Source: an uncultured Ruminococcus sp.
GTDB taxonomy: Bacteria > Bacillota > Clostridia > Oscillospirales > Acutalibacteraceae
DNA: 37,273 nucleotides
Direction of reading: 5' to 3'
Assembly (NCBI GenBank): GCA_905233755.1
Contig: CAJODM010000017.1
Span: forward strand, 1-37,273
Both the position numbers and the translations under genes were made by a program. The notes under the pieces were generated by a model. It searched no databases. It saw nothing but the letters and a program-made list of their open reading frames with translations, and was not told the origin of the DNA. Below are positions 30,974 through 37,273 of the stretch, piece after piece (position 1 is the first letter of the stretch; every line of letters begins with the position of its first letter).

Positions 30974-32308
30974 ATGAAAGAATTTTTTGATCGTATGCAT
31001 ACGCTGCTCGGCGACGATTTCGGCCGTTACCTTGACACGGTGGACAAGCCCCCGTACCACGCCGTGCGCGTCAACACCCTGAAGTGCTCGGCGGACAAGC
31101 TGCGCGCGCTGTGCCCCTTCATGGGGGAGCGCACGCCGTTCTGCAAGGATGGCTACTATGTCACCGAGGAGAAGCTCGGCAAGCACCCGCTCCATCATGC
31201 CGGCGCGTTCTATATCCAGGAGCCGTCCGCGATGTCCGCGGTGACGGTGCTCGGCGTAAAGAAGGGCGACCGTGTGCTCGACCTGTGTGCCGCCCCGGGC
31301 GGCAAGAGTACCCAGATCGCCGCCGATCTCGGCTCGACGGGGCTGCTGTGGGCGAACGAGGTGGTTCGTCCGCGGGCGCATATCCTGCTGTCGAACATCG
31401 AACGCATGGGGATCGCGAACGCTGTCGTCTCGAACATGGACCCCGAGACGCTCTGCACCCGGCTTGAGGGATTCTTCGACAAGGTGCTGGTCGACGCGCC
31501 GTGCTCGGGCGAGGGGATGTTCCGAAAGGATCGGGAGGCGATCGAGGAGTGGTCGGTCGAACACTCGCTGTCCTGCGCCGTGCGCCAGAAGGCGATCCTC
31601 GAGAGCGCGAAGAAGGCGGTGCGCCCCGGCGGCGTGCTGGTCTACTCGACGTGCACCTTCTCGGTAGATGAGAACGAGGGCGTGGTCGAGGCGTTCCTGA
31701 AGGATAACCCGAGCTTCGAGCTGGTCGATACCGGCGAGAGCTTTGGCGAAGCGACGCTCTGCAAAGCGCGCCGCATCTATCCGTATCACGGCGGCGAGGG
31801 GCATTTTGTCGCCAAGTTCATCAAGAAGGACGGCGACGTCGCGCCTGCGGGTGTGTTCCGATATGAGAAGCCGTCGCGTCGGGACGAGTTCGATATCATC
31901 GCGTTTGTGGACGAGCTGCTGCGCTCGAATCCGTTCGAGCATATCACGGTCATCGACGACCGGATCCTCGAGCTGCCCGATACCGAGCTGCTGCCCGATA
32001 TGACGGGCATGAACATCCTGCGCGCAGGCATCAAGCTCGGCGACTTTCGCCGCAACCGCATCGAGCCGCATCATAACCTAGCGACCTCGCTGCGCCCCGA
32101 GCTGTTCAACCGACAGCTCAAGCTCGAGCTGTCGGACGAGCTGGTGAACCGCTATATCCGCGGCGAAGAGATCAGCATCGACAGCTGGATCCGCGGCTAT
32201 GCGGTGGTATCGGTCGAGGGGATCGGGCTGGGTCTCGGCAAGGCGTCCGACGGACGGCTCAAGAACAAGTATCCGAAAGGACTGCGCACCCTCTCATGGA
32301 GAATCTGA
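30974..32308 (+). CDS. RsmF/RsmB-family 16S rRNA m5C methyltransferase
   Basis: The 444-residue protein has the NOL1/NOP2/Sun catalytic domain: SAM-binding DLCAAPGGKSTQ (about residue 112), DAPCSGEGMFRK with the first catalytic Cys, and YSTCTFS with the second catalytic Cys. The C-terminal third has the RsmF-type extra domain and a PUA-like end. It methylates a cytosine of 16S rRNA. Start ATG follows GAGGG. It overlaps rsmA by 13 nt; together they form an rRNA-modification operon. Confidence 0.9.
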   Translation: MKEFFDRMHTLLGDDFGRYLDTVDKPPYHAVRVNTLKCSADKLRALCPFMGERTPFCKDGYYVTEEKLGKHPLHHAGAFYIQEPSAMSAVTVLGVKKGDRVLDLCAAPGGKSTQIAADLGSTGLLWANEVVRPRAHILLSNIERMGIANAVVSNMDPETLCTRLEGFFDKVLVDAPCSGEGMFRKDREAIEEWSVEHSLSCAVRQKAILESAKKAVRPGGVLVYSTCTFSVDENEGVVEAFLKDNPSFELVDTGESFGEATLCKARRIYPYHGGEGHFVAKFIKKDGDVAPAGVFRYEKPSRRDEFDIIAFVDELLRSNPFEHITVIDDRILELPDTELLPDMTGMNILRAGIKLGDFRRNRIEPHHNLATSLRPELFNRQLKLELSDELVNRYIRGEEISIDSWIRGYAVVSVEGIGLGLGKASDGRLKNKYPKGLRTLSWRI

Positions 32309-33156
32309 CCAACATTGGCACCATCCGCGCACTTCTGAATCGCCACGGGTTCACGTTCTCAAAGTCGCTGGGACAGAACTTTCTCATCAACCCGTCGGTC
32401 TGTCCGCGCATGGCGGCGGCTGCCGTCGACGCAGCGCATATCGGGGTGCTGGAGATCGGCCCCGGCATCGGGGTGCTGACGAACGAGCTGTGCAAGGTCG
32501 CCGAGAAGGTCGTCGCCGTCGAGCTTGATCGCCGGCTGATACCGGTGCTCGGCGAGACGCTCGGCGGATATGACAACCTGACGGTGATCAACGCCGATAT
32601 CCTGGAGATCGATCTGCAGCAGCTCATCGCTCAACAGTTCTCGGGGATGGAGGTCGCGGTCTGCGCGAACCTGCCGTACTATATCACCTCGCCGGTCATT
32701 ATGCGGCTGCTCGAGAGCCGGCTGCCGCTGCGGTCGCTGACCGTGATGGTTCAGCGCGAGGCAGCGATGCGGCTGTGTGCCCGCCCCGGTACCCGCGACA
32801 GCTCGGCGATCACTATTGCTGTGCGCTACTACAGCGAGCCCGAGCTGCTGTTCCCGGTCTCGGCGGGATCGTTCCTGCCGGCGCCGCGGGTGGATTCGGC
32901 GGTGATACGGCTGACCCTGCGCCCGCCCGAACGCGAGCCCAAGGACGAGCGGACGCTGTTCTCGGTCGTGCGCGGCGCGTTCTCGCAACGCCGCAAGACC
33001 GTCCTCAACGCGCTGTCGTCGTCGCTCGCACTTGACAAGACCGTGGTTCGTGCTATACTGGAGGAGGCGGGGATCGATCCCGCCGCCCGCGCCGAACAGC
33101 TCAGCGTCGCTGACTTTGTCGGCGTTGCCGACGCTGTGTATGATAGGAGTTCATGA
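32296..33156 (+). CDS. rsmA: 16S rRNA (adenine(1518)-N6/adenine(1519)-N6)-dimethyltransferase
   Basis: The 286-residue protein matches RsmA (KsgA): SLGQNFLINPSV near residue 27, VLEIGPGIGVLTNELC (SAM binding, near 50), AVELDRRL, NADILEID, CANLPYYITSPVIM (NLPY catalytic motif), and VMVQREAAMRLCA. It dimethylates two adjacent adenines in helix 45 late in 30S assembly. The ATG lies within the end of the preceding gene. The next small gene begins 1 nt after its stop. Confidence 0.95.
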   Translation: MENLTNIGTIRALLNRHGFTFSKSLGQNFLINPSVCPRMAAAAVDAAHIGVLEIGPGIGVLTNELCKVAEKVVAVELDRRLIPVLGETLGGYDNLTVINADILEIDLQQLIAQQFSGMEVAVCANLPYYITSPVIMRLLESRLPLRSLTVMVQREAAMRLCARPGTRDSSAITIAVRYYSEPELLFPVSAGSFLPAPRVDSAVIRLTLRPPEREPKDERTLFSVVRGAFSQRRKTVLNALSSSLALDKTVVRAILEEAGIDPAARAEQLSVADFVGVADAVYDRSS

Positions 33157-33157
33157 T

Positions 33158-33352
33158 ATGGAGAGAAAGAACCTGATATTCCTGATGATCCTCATCGCGC
33201 TGCTCGCGGTGTCGATCCTGCTGATGGGGATCTCGCTGATCGTGTCGGAGAAGACCTTCGGCATCGTATCGAGCTATATCGCTATTGCCTGTGTCGCGGT
33301 CACGCTTGTCGGCGTGGTCGTCATCATCCGCAACAGCAGGAATGATAAGTGA
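33158..33352 (+). CDS. Small membrane protein (64 residues)
   Basis: The protein has two hydrophobic helices (about residues 6-28 and 36-58) with a short polar C terminus (RNSRNDK). AGGAG 8 nt before the ATG supports it. It follows rsmA by 1 nt and so is in the operon; no function is recognised. Confidence 0.6.
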   Translation: MERKNLIFLMILIALLAVSILLMGISLIVSEKTFGIVSSYIAIACVAVTLVGVVVIIRNSRNDK

Positions 33353-33411
33353 TAGATAGAACAGATCGAGCAATCGCCCTTCATCATTCACGATTCACCA
33401 TTCAAAAAATC

Positions 33412-33446
33412 AACGCGCTTCTGACAATTATCGTCAGAAGCGCGTT
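33412..33446. terminator. Bidirectional terminator between the rRNA-methylase and argS operons
   Basis: A 14-bp perfect stem (33412-33425 with 33433-33446) with loop AATTATC. On the minus strand it is followed by GATTTTTTG, and on the plus strand by TTGATATC. Confidence 0.9.
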
Positions 33447-33460
33447 TTGATATCACGGGA

Positions 33461-35197
33461 TTACATCCTGTCGGGGCAGGTGATGTTGAACATCGTCAAC
33501 ACGTTCTTGATGACCGCCTTGGTCGCGCCGCATAGCTGCAGCCGCGCCTGCATCAGCCCCTCGTCGTCACACTTGACGCGGCACGCGTTGTAGAACTTGT
33601 GAAACAGCGTGGCGACCGAGGTGACGTAGCGGGTGATCTTGGTGGGATCATACTCGCGCGCGGCGGCGATGATCTCGCTGTCAAACGCCGACAGCAGGTG
33701 GATGAGCTCGCGCTCCTCGGGGGTATCCAGGAGCATGAGCTCTTCGTCGGTGCACGCTCGCACAGCGATGCCCTCGGCGGCGATGTTGCGCAGGATCGAG
33801 CAGATCCGCGCATGGGCATACTGGACATAGTAGACGGGGTTCTGGTTGTCCTGTTGCACCGCAAGATCGAGGTCAAAGTCCATCTGGGTGGTCGCCTCGC
33901 GGGTATTGAACAGGAACCGCGCCGAGTCGACCGGCACCTCTTCGAGCAGGTCGGAGAGCTGGATCGCCTTGCCGGTGCGCTTGGACATCTTCACGATCTC
34001 GCCGCCGCGCACGAGCTTGACGAGCTGCATCAAGAGGATGTCGAGCCGGTCGCCGTCATATCCGATGGCGTTCATCGCGCCCTTGAGCCGCATGACGTGA
34101 CCGTGGTGATCCGCGCCCCATACGTCGATCAACCGCGAGAACCCGCGGTCGAACTTGTTCTTATGATACGCGATATCGGCGGCAAAGTAGGTGGGGTTGC
34201 CGTTCTTGCGGATGAGGACGTCGTCCTTGAGCTCGAGCTTGTCGATCTCTTCCGTAGAGCGTCCCTGTGCGCGCAGCAGCTCGGTACAGACCTCGCGGTT
34301 GCGGTACCATATCGCGCCGTCGAGCTCATAGGTCAGCCCCTTCTCAGCGAGGGTATCGACGACCGCCTTCACCTCGCCCGCGCTGTGAAGATCGCTCTCA
34401 TAGAACCAGCGGTCGAACGCGATGCGATAGGTCGCCATATCGTGCTGCATCTTCTCGATGTTCTTGGGCAGCGCAAATTGAACCAGCGCCGCCTTGCGCT
34501 CCTCTTCGTCGGCGGTGACATAGCTGTCGCCGTGTAGCGCCGCGAACTGCTCGGCGCGCTCGGTGATATCGGCTCCGTGATAGCCGTCCTCGGGGAACGG
34601 GATGCTGTCGTCAAAGAGCCCCAGGTATCGCGCCTGCAGCGACAGCGCGAACTTTTCGATCTGGTTGCCCGCGTCGTTGACATAGAACTCGCGATAGGCG
34701 TCGAACCCCGCCTTGTCGAGCACCGCGGCGAGACAGTCGCCCAGCGCGCCGCCGCGCGCGTTGCCCATATGCATCGGGCCGGTGGGGTTGGCGGAGACGA
34801 ACTCGACCATCACCCGCTCGCCCCTGCCGTAGTCAGATGCGCCGTAGTTGTCGCCCTCGCGCTCGATATCGCGCAGGACCGAGGCAAAATAATTCTTTGA
34901 AAGAAAAAAGTTGATGAATCCCGGGCCCGCGATCTCGTATCTGTCGATATAGGAGCCCTTAAGATCGAGATGCTCAAGGATGATCTCGGCTGCCTTGCGC
35001 GGTGCGGTGCGGAACACCCGCGCTCCCGCCATCGCGATGTTGGTGGCGATATCCCCGTGGGAGCGGTCGGCGGGCTCCTCGATAATGAACGGCGGCAGCT
35101 CGCCTGCGGGGAGCTGCCCCTGCTCGGTGGCGGCGGCGACGGCGGCGGTGATCTTCTCTCTAAGGTTCTCGGTGACAAATGTGCTGGTTCTTGACAT
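33461..35197 (-). CDS. argS: Arginyl-tRNA synthetase
   Basis: The 578-residue protein has the N-terminal ArgRS additional domain, the class I catalytic core with SANPTGPMHMGNARGG (HIGH-type, near residue 125), the KMSKRTGK motif and the C-terminal DALR anticodon-binding domain (residues after 460, YVQYAHARICSILRN). It charges tRNA-Arg. The start at 35197 follows AAGGA. The DUF1934 gene and murI precede it in the same operon; the DUF1934-argS order also occurs in Bacillus (ywiB-argS). Confidence 0.96.
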   Translation of the reverse strand: MSRTSTFVTENLREKITAAVAAATEQGQLPAGELPPFIIEEPADRSHGDIATNIAMAGARVFRTAPRKAAEIILEHLDLKGSYIDRYEIAGPGFINFFLSKNYFASVLRDIEREGDNYGASDYGRGERVMVEFVSANPTGPMHMGNARGGALGDCLAAVLDKAGFDAYREFYVNDAGNQIEKFALSLQARYLGLFDDSIPFPEDGYHGADITERAEQFAALHGDSYVTADEEERKAALVQFALPKNIEKMQHDMATYRIAFDRWFYESDLHSAGEVKAVVDTLAEKGLTYELDGAIWYRNREVCTELLRAQGRSTEEIDKLELKDDVLIRKNGNPTYFAADIAYHKNKFDRGFSRLIDVWGADHHGHVMRLKGAMNAIGYDGDRLDILLMQLVKLVRGGEIVKMSKRTGKAIQLSDLLEEVPVDSARFLFNTREATTQMDFDLDLAVQQDNQNPVYYVQYAHARICSILRNIAAEGIAVRACTDEELMLLDTPEERELIHLLSAFDSEIIAAAREYDPTKITRYVTSVATLFHKFYNACRVKCDDEGLMQARLQLCGATKAVIKNVLTMFNITCPDRM

Positions 35198-35199
35198 GA

Positions 35200-35628
35200 T
35201 TATTCCTTCTCTTTCAGATTGATATGGAACTCGTTGTTCGATACGACGTCGGCATAGAAGTCGAGCTGATACGAGGCGTAGAGGTCGCCGCCCATAGGGG
35301 AGAGGGTGTCGCGGATATCGTCGGTATATACCCCGATCATCAGCTGACCCATCGGCGTCTCGTATGCACACTGGTGTCGCCGCCCGCGCTGCAGCTCCAG
35401 CCGCGAGCTGGTCTCGCCCCGACGCAGGATGGTGAGGCGGTCGTCGCCGTCTATCGTGACGGTGGTGTCGGTGCGAAGGTTGGGATCCTCGTTAGAGTAC
35501 TCGATATAGTGGACGGTCTTGCTCCCGTTCTCTTCATGGTATTCGCCGGTCGTGACCACCTCGACCGAGTCGGTCTCGCCGTCGACGGTCTGGGTGCCGG
35601 TTATGGTGATGATATATCCGAAGTCCAT
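35200..35628 (-). CDS. DUF1934 domain protein (YwiB-like)
   Basis: The 142-residue protein is a beta-barrel-like DUF1934 member: GYIITITGTQ, TVHYIEYSNED, TVTIDGDDRLTILRRG and the C-terminal VSNNEFHINLKEKE. Its function is unknown. Its ATG shares one base with the stop of murI (TGATG), and argS begins 2 nt past its own stop, a conserved neighbourhood. Confidence 0.87.
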   Translation of the reverse strand: MDFGYIITITGTQTVDGETDSVEVVTTGEYHEENGSKTVHYIEYSNEDPNLRTDTTVTIDGDDRLTILRRGETSSRLELQRGRRHQCAYETPMGQLMIGVYTDDIRDTLSPMGGDLYASYQLDFYADVVSNNEFHINLKEKE

Positions 35629-36440
35629 CAGTATTCCTCGATGTTGATGCGGCTGACGCTGTTATTTATATTTCTTCTTAGGAATATTCCTGCGTATTTC
35701 TCAAAGTCCGCCGGCGTATCGCTGACATAGAATTCTGCCGATGCCGGCGCGCTGCTGTCGCTTAGCAGCCCGTATTCCTGCAGCAGCTTGGCGGTATAGA
35801 GCGCGGTCTCCTTGCCCGAGTCGATGAGCGCGACGTCGTCGCCCATATACGCGCGGATGGCGTCCGACAGCAGCGGATAGTGGGTACATCCCAGGATGAT
35901 GGTATCGACGTCCTTCTCGCGCAAGCCGTGCAGGTACCGCTCGACGATCTTGCTGACGATCTCGTCGTCGGTGTCGGTCATGCCGTTCTCGACCAGCGGG
36001 ACGAACAGCGGACAATCCTGCTCATATACCTTGAACGAGGGTTGCTTGAGCTCGATGCGGTTCTTGTAGCTGTGGGACGAGATGGTCGCGGTGGTACCGA
36101 TGACCCCGATGCGGCCGGTGACGGTACGCTCCATCGCCGTGTAGCAGGTGGGGTGCACCACGCCGGTATAGGGCAGGGACAGCTCGTCGGACAGGTCGGG
36201 CGCGACCGAGCTGACGGTGCCGCACGCCGCGACGATGAACTTCACGCCGCGGCTCTTGAGGAACCGCGCGTCCTGCAGCGCATAGCGGCTGATGGTATCG
36301 CGGCTCTTGGAGCCATAGGGCACGCGCCCCGTATCGCCGAAGTAGATGATGTTTTCGTGCGGGAGTATCTCGAGCATCTCGCGCACGGCGGTCAGCCCGC
36401 CGAGCCCCGAGTCGAATACCCCGATCGCGTCTGTATTCAT
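35628..36440 (-). CDS. murI: Glutamate racemase
   Basis: The 270-residue protein has FDSGLGGLTAVREM (near residue 9), YFGDTGRVPYGSKS, the first catalytic Cys in FIVAACGTVSS (often AACNTAS), GVVHP, and the second in ILGCTHYPLL. It makes D-glutamate for peptidoglycan. The Asn after the first Cys is a Gly here, a small variation. A consensus promoter lies upstream at 36479-36507 and GAGGTAA before the ATG. Confidence 0.94.
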   Translation of the reverse strand: MNTDAIGVFDSGLGGLTAVREMLEILPHENIIYFGDTGRVPYGSKSRDTISRYALQDARFLKSRGVKFIVAACGTVSSVAPDLSDELSLPYTGVVHPTCYTAMERTVTGRIGVIGTTATISSHSYKNRIELKQPSFKVYEQDCPLFVPLVENGMTDTDDEIVSKIVERYLHGLREKDVDTIILGCTHYPLLSDAIRAYMGDDVALIDSGKETALYTAKLLQEYGLLSDSSAPASAEFYVSDTPADFEKYAGIFLRRNINNSVSRINIEEY

Positions 36441-36478
36441 AGCATTACCTCACAGCAGCACATATATATACATTCTAT

Positions 36479-36507
36479 ACTATAGCACAAAAACGTATGC
36501 GTTGCAA
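36479..36507 (-). promoter_or_regulatory. Sigma-A promoter for the murI operon
   Basis: On the minus strand TTGCAA (36502-36507), a 17-bp spacer and TATAGT (36479-36484), about 39 bp upstream of the murI start. Confidence 0.75.
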
Positions 36508-36519
36508 GTGGGGAATTAG

Positions 36520-36582
36520 GAAAGGCAAGTGAAGAGGAATAAGAAAGGCAAGTGAAGAGTGAAGATTGAAGAGTGAAGAGTG
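36520..36582 (+). repeat. Short tandem direct repeat of GTGAAGA-type units
   Basis: A 17-bp unit GAAAGGCAAGTGAAGAG occurs at 36520-36536 and 36543-36559, followed by several GAAGAGT/GAAGATT repeats to 36582, directly before the second IS. Confidence 0.7.
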
Positions 36583-36651
36583 GAAAGTTGTATAGTAAAA
36601 CTGGACACATCGAAGAGTGAATAATATAATAAACTCAAAGAGGTGTCAAAA

Positions 36652-36945
36652 ATGAACAGAAGTTATAGCAAAGAATTCAAAGTCAATGCATGCGAATTGG
36701 TAAACAAAGACGGAATAAAGCCGGCGGTAGTAGCAGAGAAACTGGGAATCAATAAAGTGATGCTCTACCGGTGGATAGACGAGTACGAAACGTACGGAAA
36801 CGAAGCGTTTGTGGGGAAAGGACATTTGCGAAGCGATGACGCAGAACTACGAAAGCTCAGAAAAGAAAACGAACGCTTAAAGATGGAGAATGAAATACTA
36901 AAAAAAGCAGCGGCATACTTTGCGAAGCACCCAACAGACGAATAG
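36652..36945 (+). CDS. IS3-family transposase OrfA
   Basis: The 97-residue protein has one helix-turn-helix (YSKEFKVNACELVNKDG, then VVAEKLGINKVMLYRWIDEY) and a leucine-zipper coiled coil (ELRKLRKENERLKMENEILKK). AGAGG lies 8 nt before the ATG at 36652; the GTG at 36643 overlaps the binding site. The end carries the seven-A run of the frameshift site (36900-36906). Confidence 0.92.
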   Translation: MNRSYSKEFKVNACELVNKDGIKPAVVAEKLGINKVMLYRWIDEYETYGNEAFVGKGHLRSDDAELRKLRKENERLKMENEILKKAAAYFAKHPTDE

Positions 36946-37273
36946 AGTTTGCAAAAAGAGAGATCAAGAATAAAAACGTAAGCGAAGTATGCCGTGTAAT
37001 GGGTGTATCAAGAAGCGAATACTACTACGAACCAAAAGAAAGCGAAAGTGAAAGAAAATCCATAGAAATCGAAGTAATTAACTGTTTCAATAAAAACAAC
37101 AGAAATTACGGACGGATAAGGATCCGCAAAGAATTGTTAATAAGAGGAATAGACGTAAGCGAATACAAGATAGCAAGGATCTTAAAGGAAAACGGATTGC
37201 AAGCCAAAAGCGGAAGAACAGGCAAAAATAAGAAGCAAAAGCCAACAGAACAACAGTATATAGAAGAAAACCT
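36906..37273 (+). CDS. IS3-family transposase OrfB, N-terminal part (truncated by window end)
   Basis: Reading the -1 frame from the A7-G site (36900-36907) gives an open frame to the end of the window: RIEFAKREIKNKNVSEVC, VMGVSRSEYYYEPKE, NNRNYGRIRIRKELLIRG (HTH_21 region) and a basic tail. The DDE residues lie beyond the window. It is fused to OrfA by programmed -1 frameshift, as usual in this family. Confidence 0.85.

Larger units (their letters stand above)
36589..37273 (+). mobile_element. IS3-family insertion sequence, cut by the window end
   Basis: The left end is taken as TGTATAGTAAAACTGGACA from about 36589, a typical IS3-family terminus, followed by orfA and the start of orfB. The right end lies outside. 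It belongs to a different subgroup from the element at 27238 and is A-rich compared with the host genes. Confidence 0.8.

Noticed and set aside
30780..30977. Hydrophobic 65-codon plus-strand frame between the LUD gene and the RsmF-like gene
   Set aside because: Its Val/Leu-rich sequence is the antisense image of Asn/Gln codons of the better supported minus-strand gene.
33599..34537. 312-codon plus-strand frame opposite argS
   Set aside because: Shadow of argS, which shows HIGH and KMSK motifs on the other strand.

Overview
This is a chromosomal segment of a spore-forming, GC-rich member of the Clostridia (Bacillota), most likely from the Ruminococcaceae/Oscillospirales. The evidence is a 23S-tRNA-5S rRNA operon end with Gram-positive features, SpoVT, a type I dockerin protein, a reverse rubrerythrin, TarI/TarJ/LicD wall-polymer genes, clostridial-style AGGAGG ribosome binding sites and strong consensus sigma-A promoters. 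Codons are strongly GC-biased except in two IS3-family insertion sequences, which are AT-rich and look recently acquired.

Layout. 1-540: end of a rRNA operon (23S 3' end, tRNA-Lys, tRNA-Glu, tRNA-Asn, and a 5S gene that seems to lack a conserved segment). 640-4611: housekeeping and uncharacterised genes (AI-2E-type membrane protein, anchored HAD phosphatase, GNAT, methyltransferase). 4697-7700, minus strand: a three-gene surface-polymer operon (CDP-glycerol glycerophosphotransferase-like, TarI/IspD-like cytidylyltransferase, sugar epimerase) divergent from a TtcA-like PP-loop gene. 8874-12274: a compact signalling operon with a stand-alone SpoT-type HD hydrolase, a STAS domain fused to an APH-like kinase, and a membrane SpoIIE/RsbU-type phosphatase. 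12414-16230: an ABC importer (permease, ATPase, lipoprotein) with a tyrosine-phosphatase-like gene inside it. 16540-16760 holds no convincing protein gene but has a promoter-like site, a nested long-hairpin element and an intrinsic terminator, followed by an orphan response regulator with a degenerate receiver. Then come spoVT (minus), and nadE with a nicotinamide-nucleotide adenylyltransferase (plus).

19758-24835, minus strand: a second wall-polymer operon, in transcription order ABC permease, ABC ATPase, a LicD phosphotransferase fused to a degenerate nucleotide-binding domain, tarI and tarJ. It probably makes CDP-ribitol, decorates or assembles a polyol-phosphate polymer and exports it. 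25093-27192: ECF sigma factor, putative single-pass anti-sigma factor and a secreted dockerin protein, all overlapping or tightly spaced.

27238-28750 is a complete IS150-like IS3-family element inserted in the loop of a pre-existing intrinsic terminator; the 3-bp target duplication GAC and the two terminator arms are still readable. Beyond it lie reverse rubrerythrin, a signal-less amidase, a LUD protein, a tiny Asn/Gln/Ser-rich protein, two rRNA methyltransferase genes (RsmF-like and rsmA), and a minus-strand operon murI - DUF1934 - argS. The window ends inside a second IS3-family element (from about 36589).

The most unusual items are the nested-hairpin element before the response regulator, the HD/STAS-kinase/phosphatase module, the SDR-LicD fusion, the shortened 5S gene, and the insertion sequence whose own start region is locked in a terminator-like hairpin.
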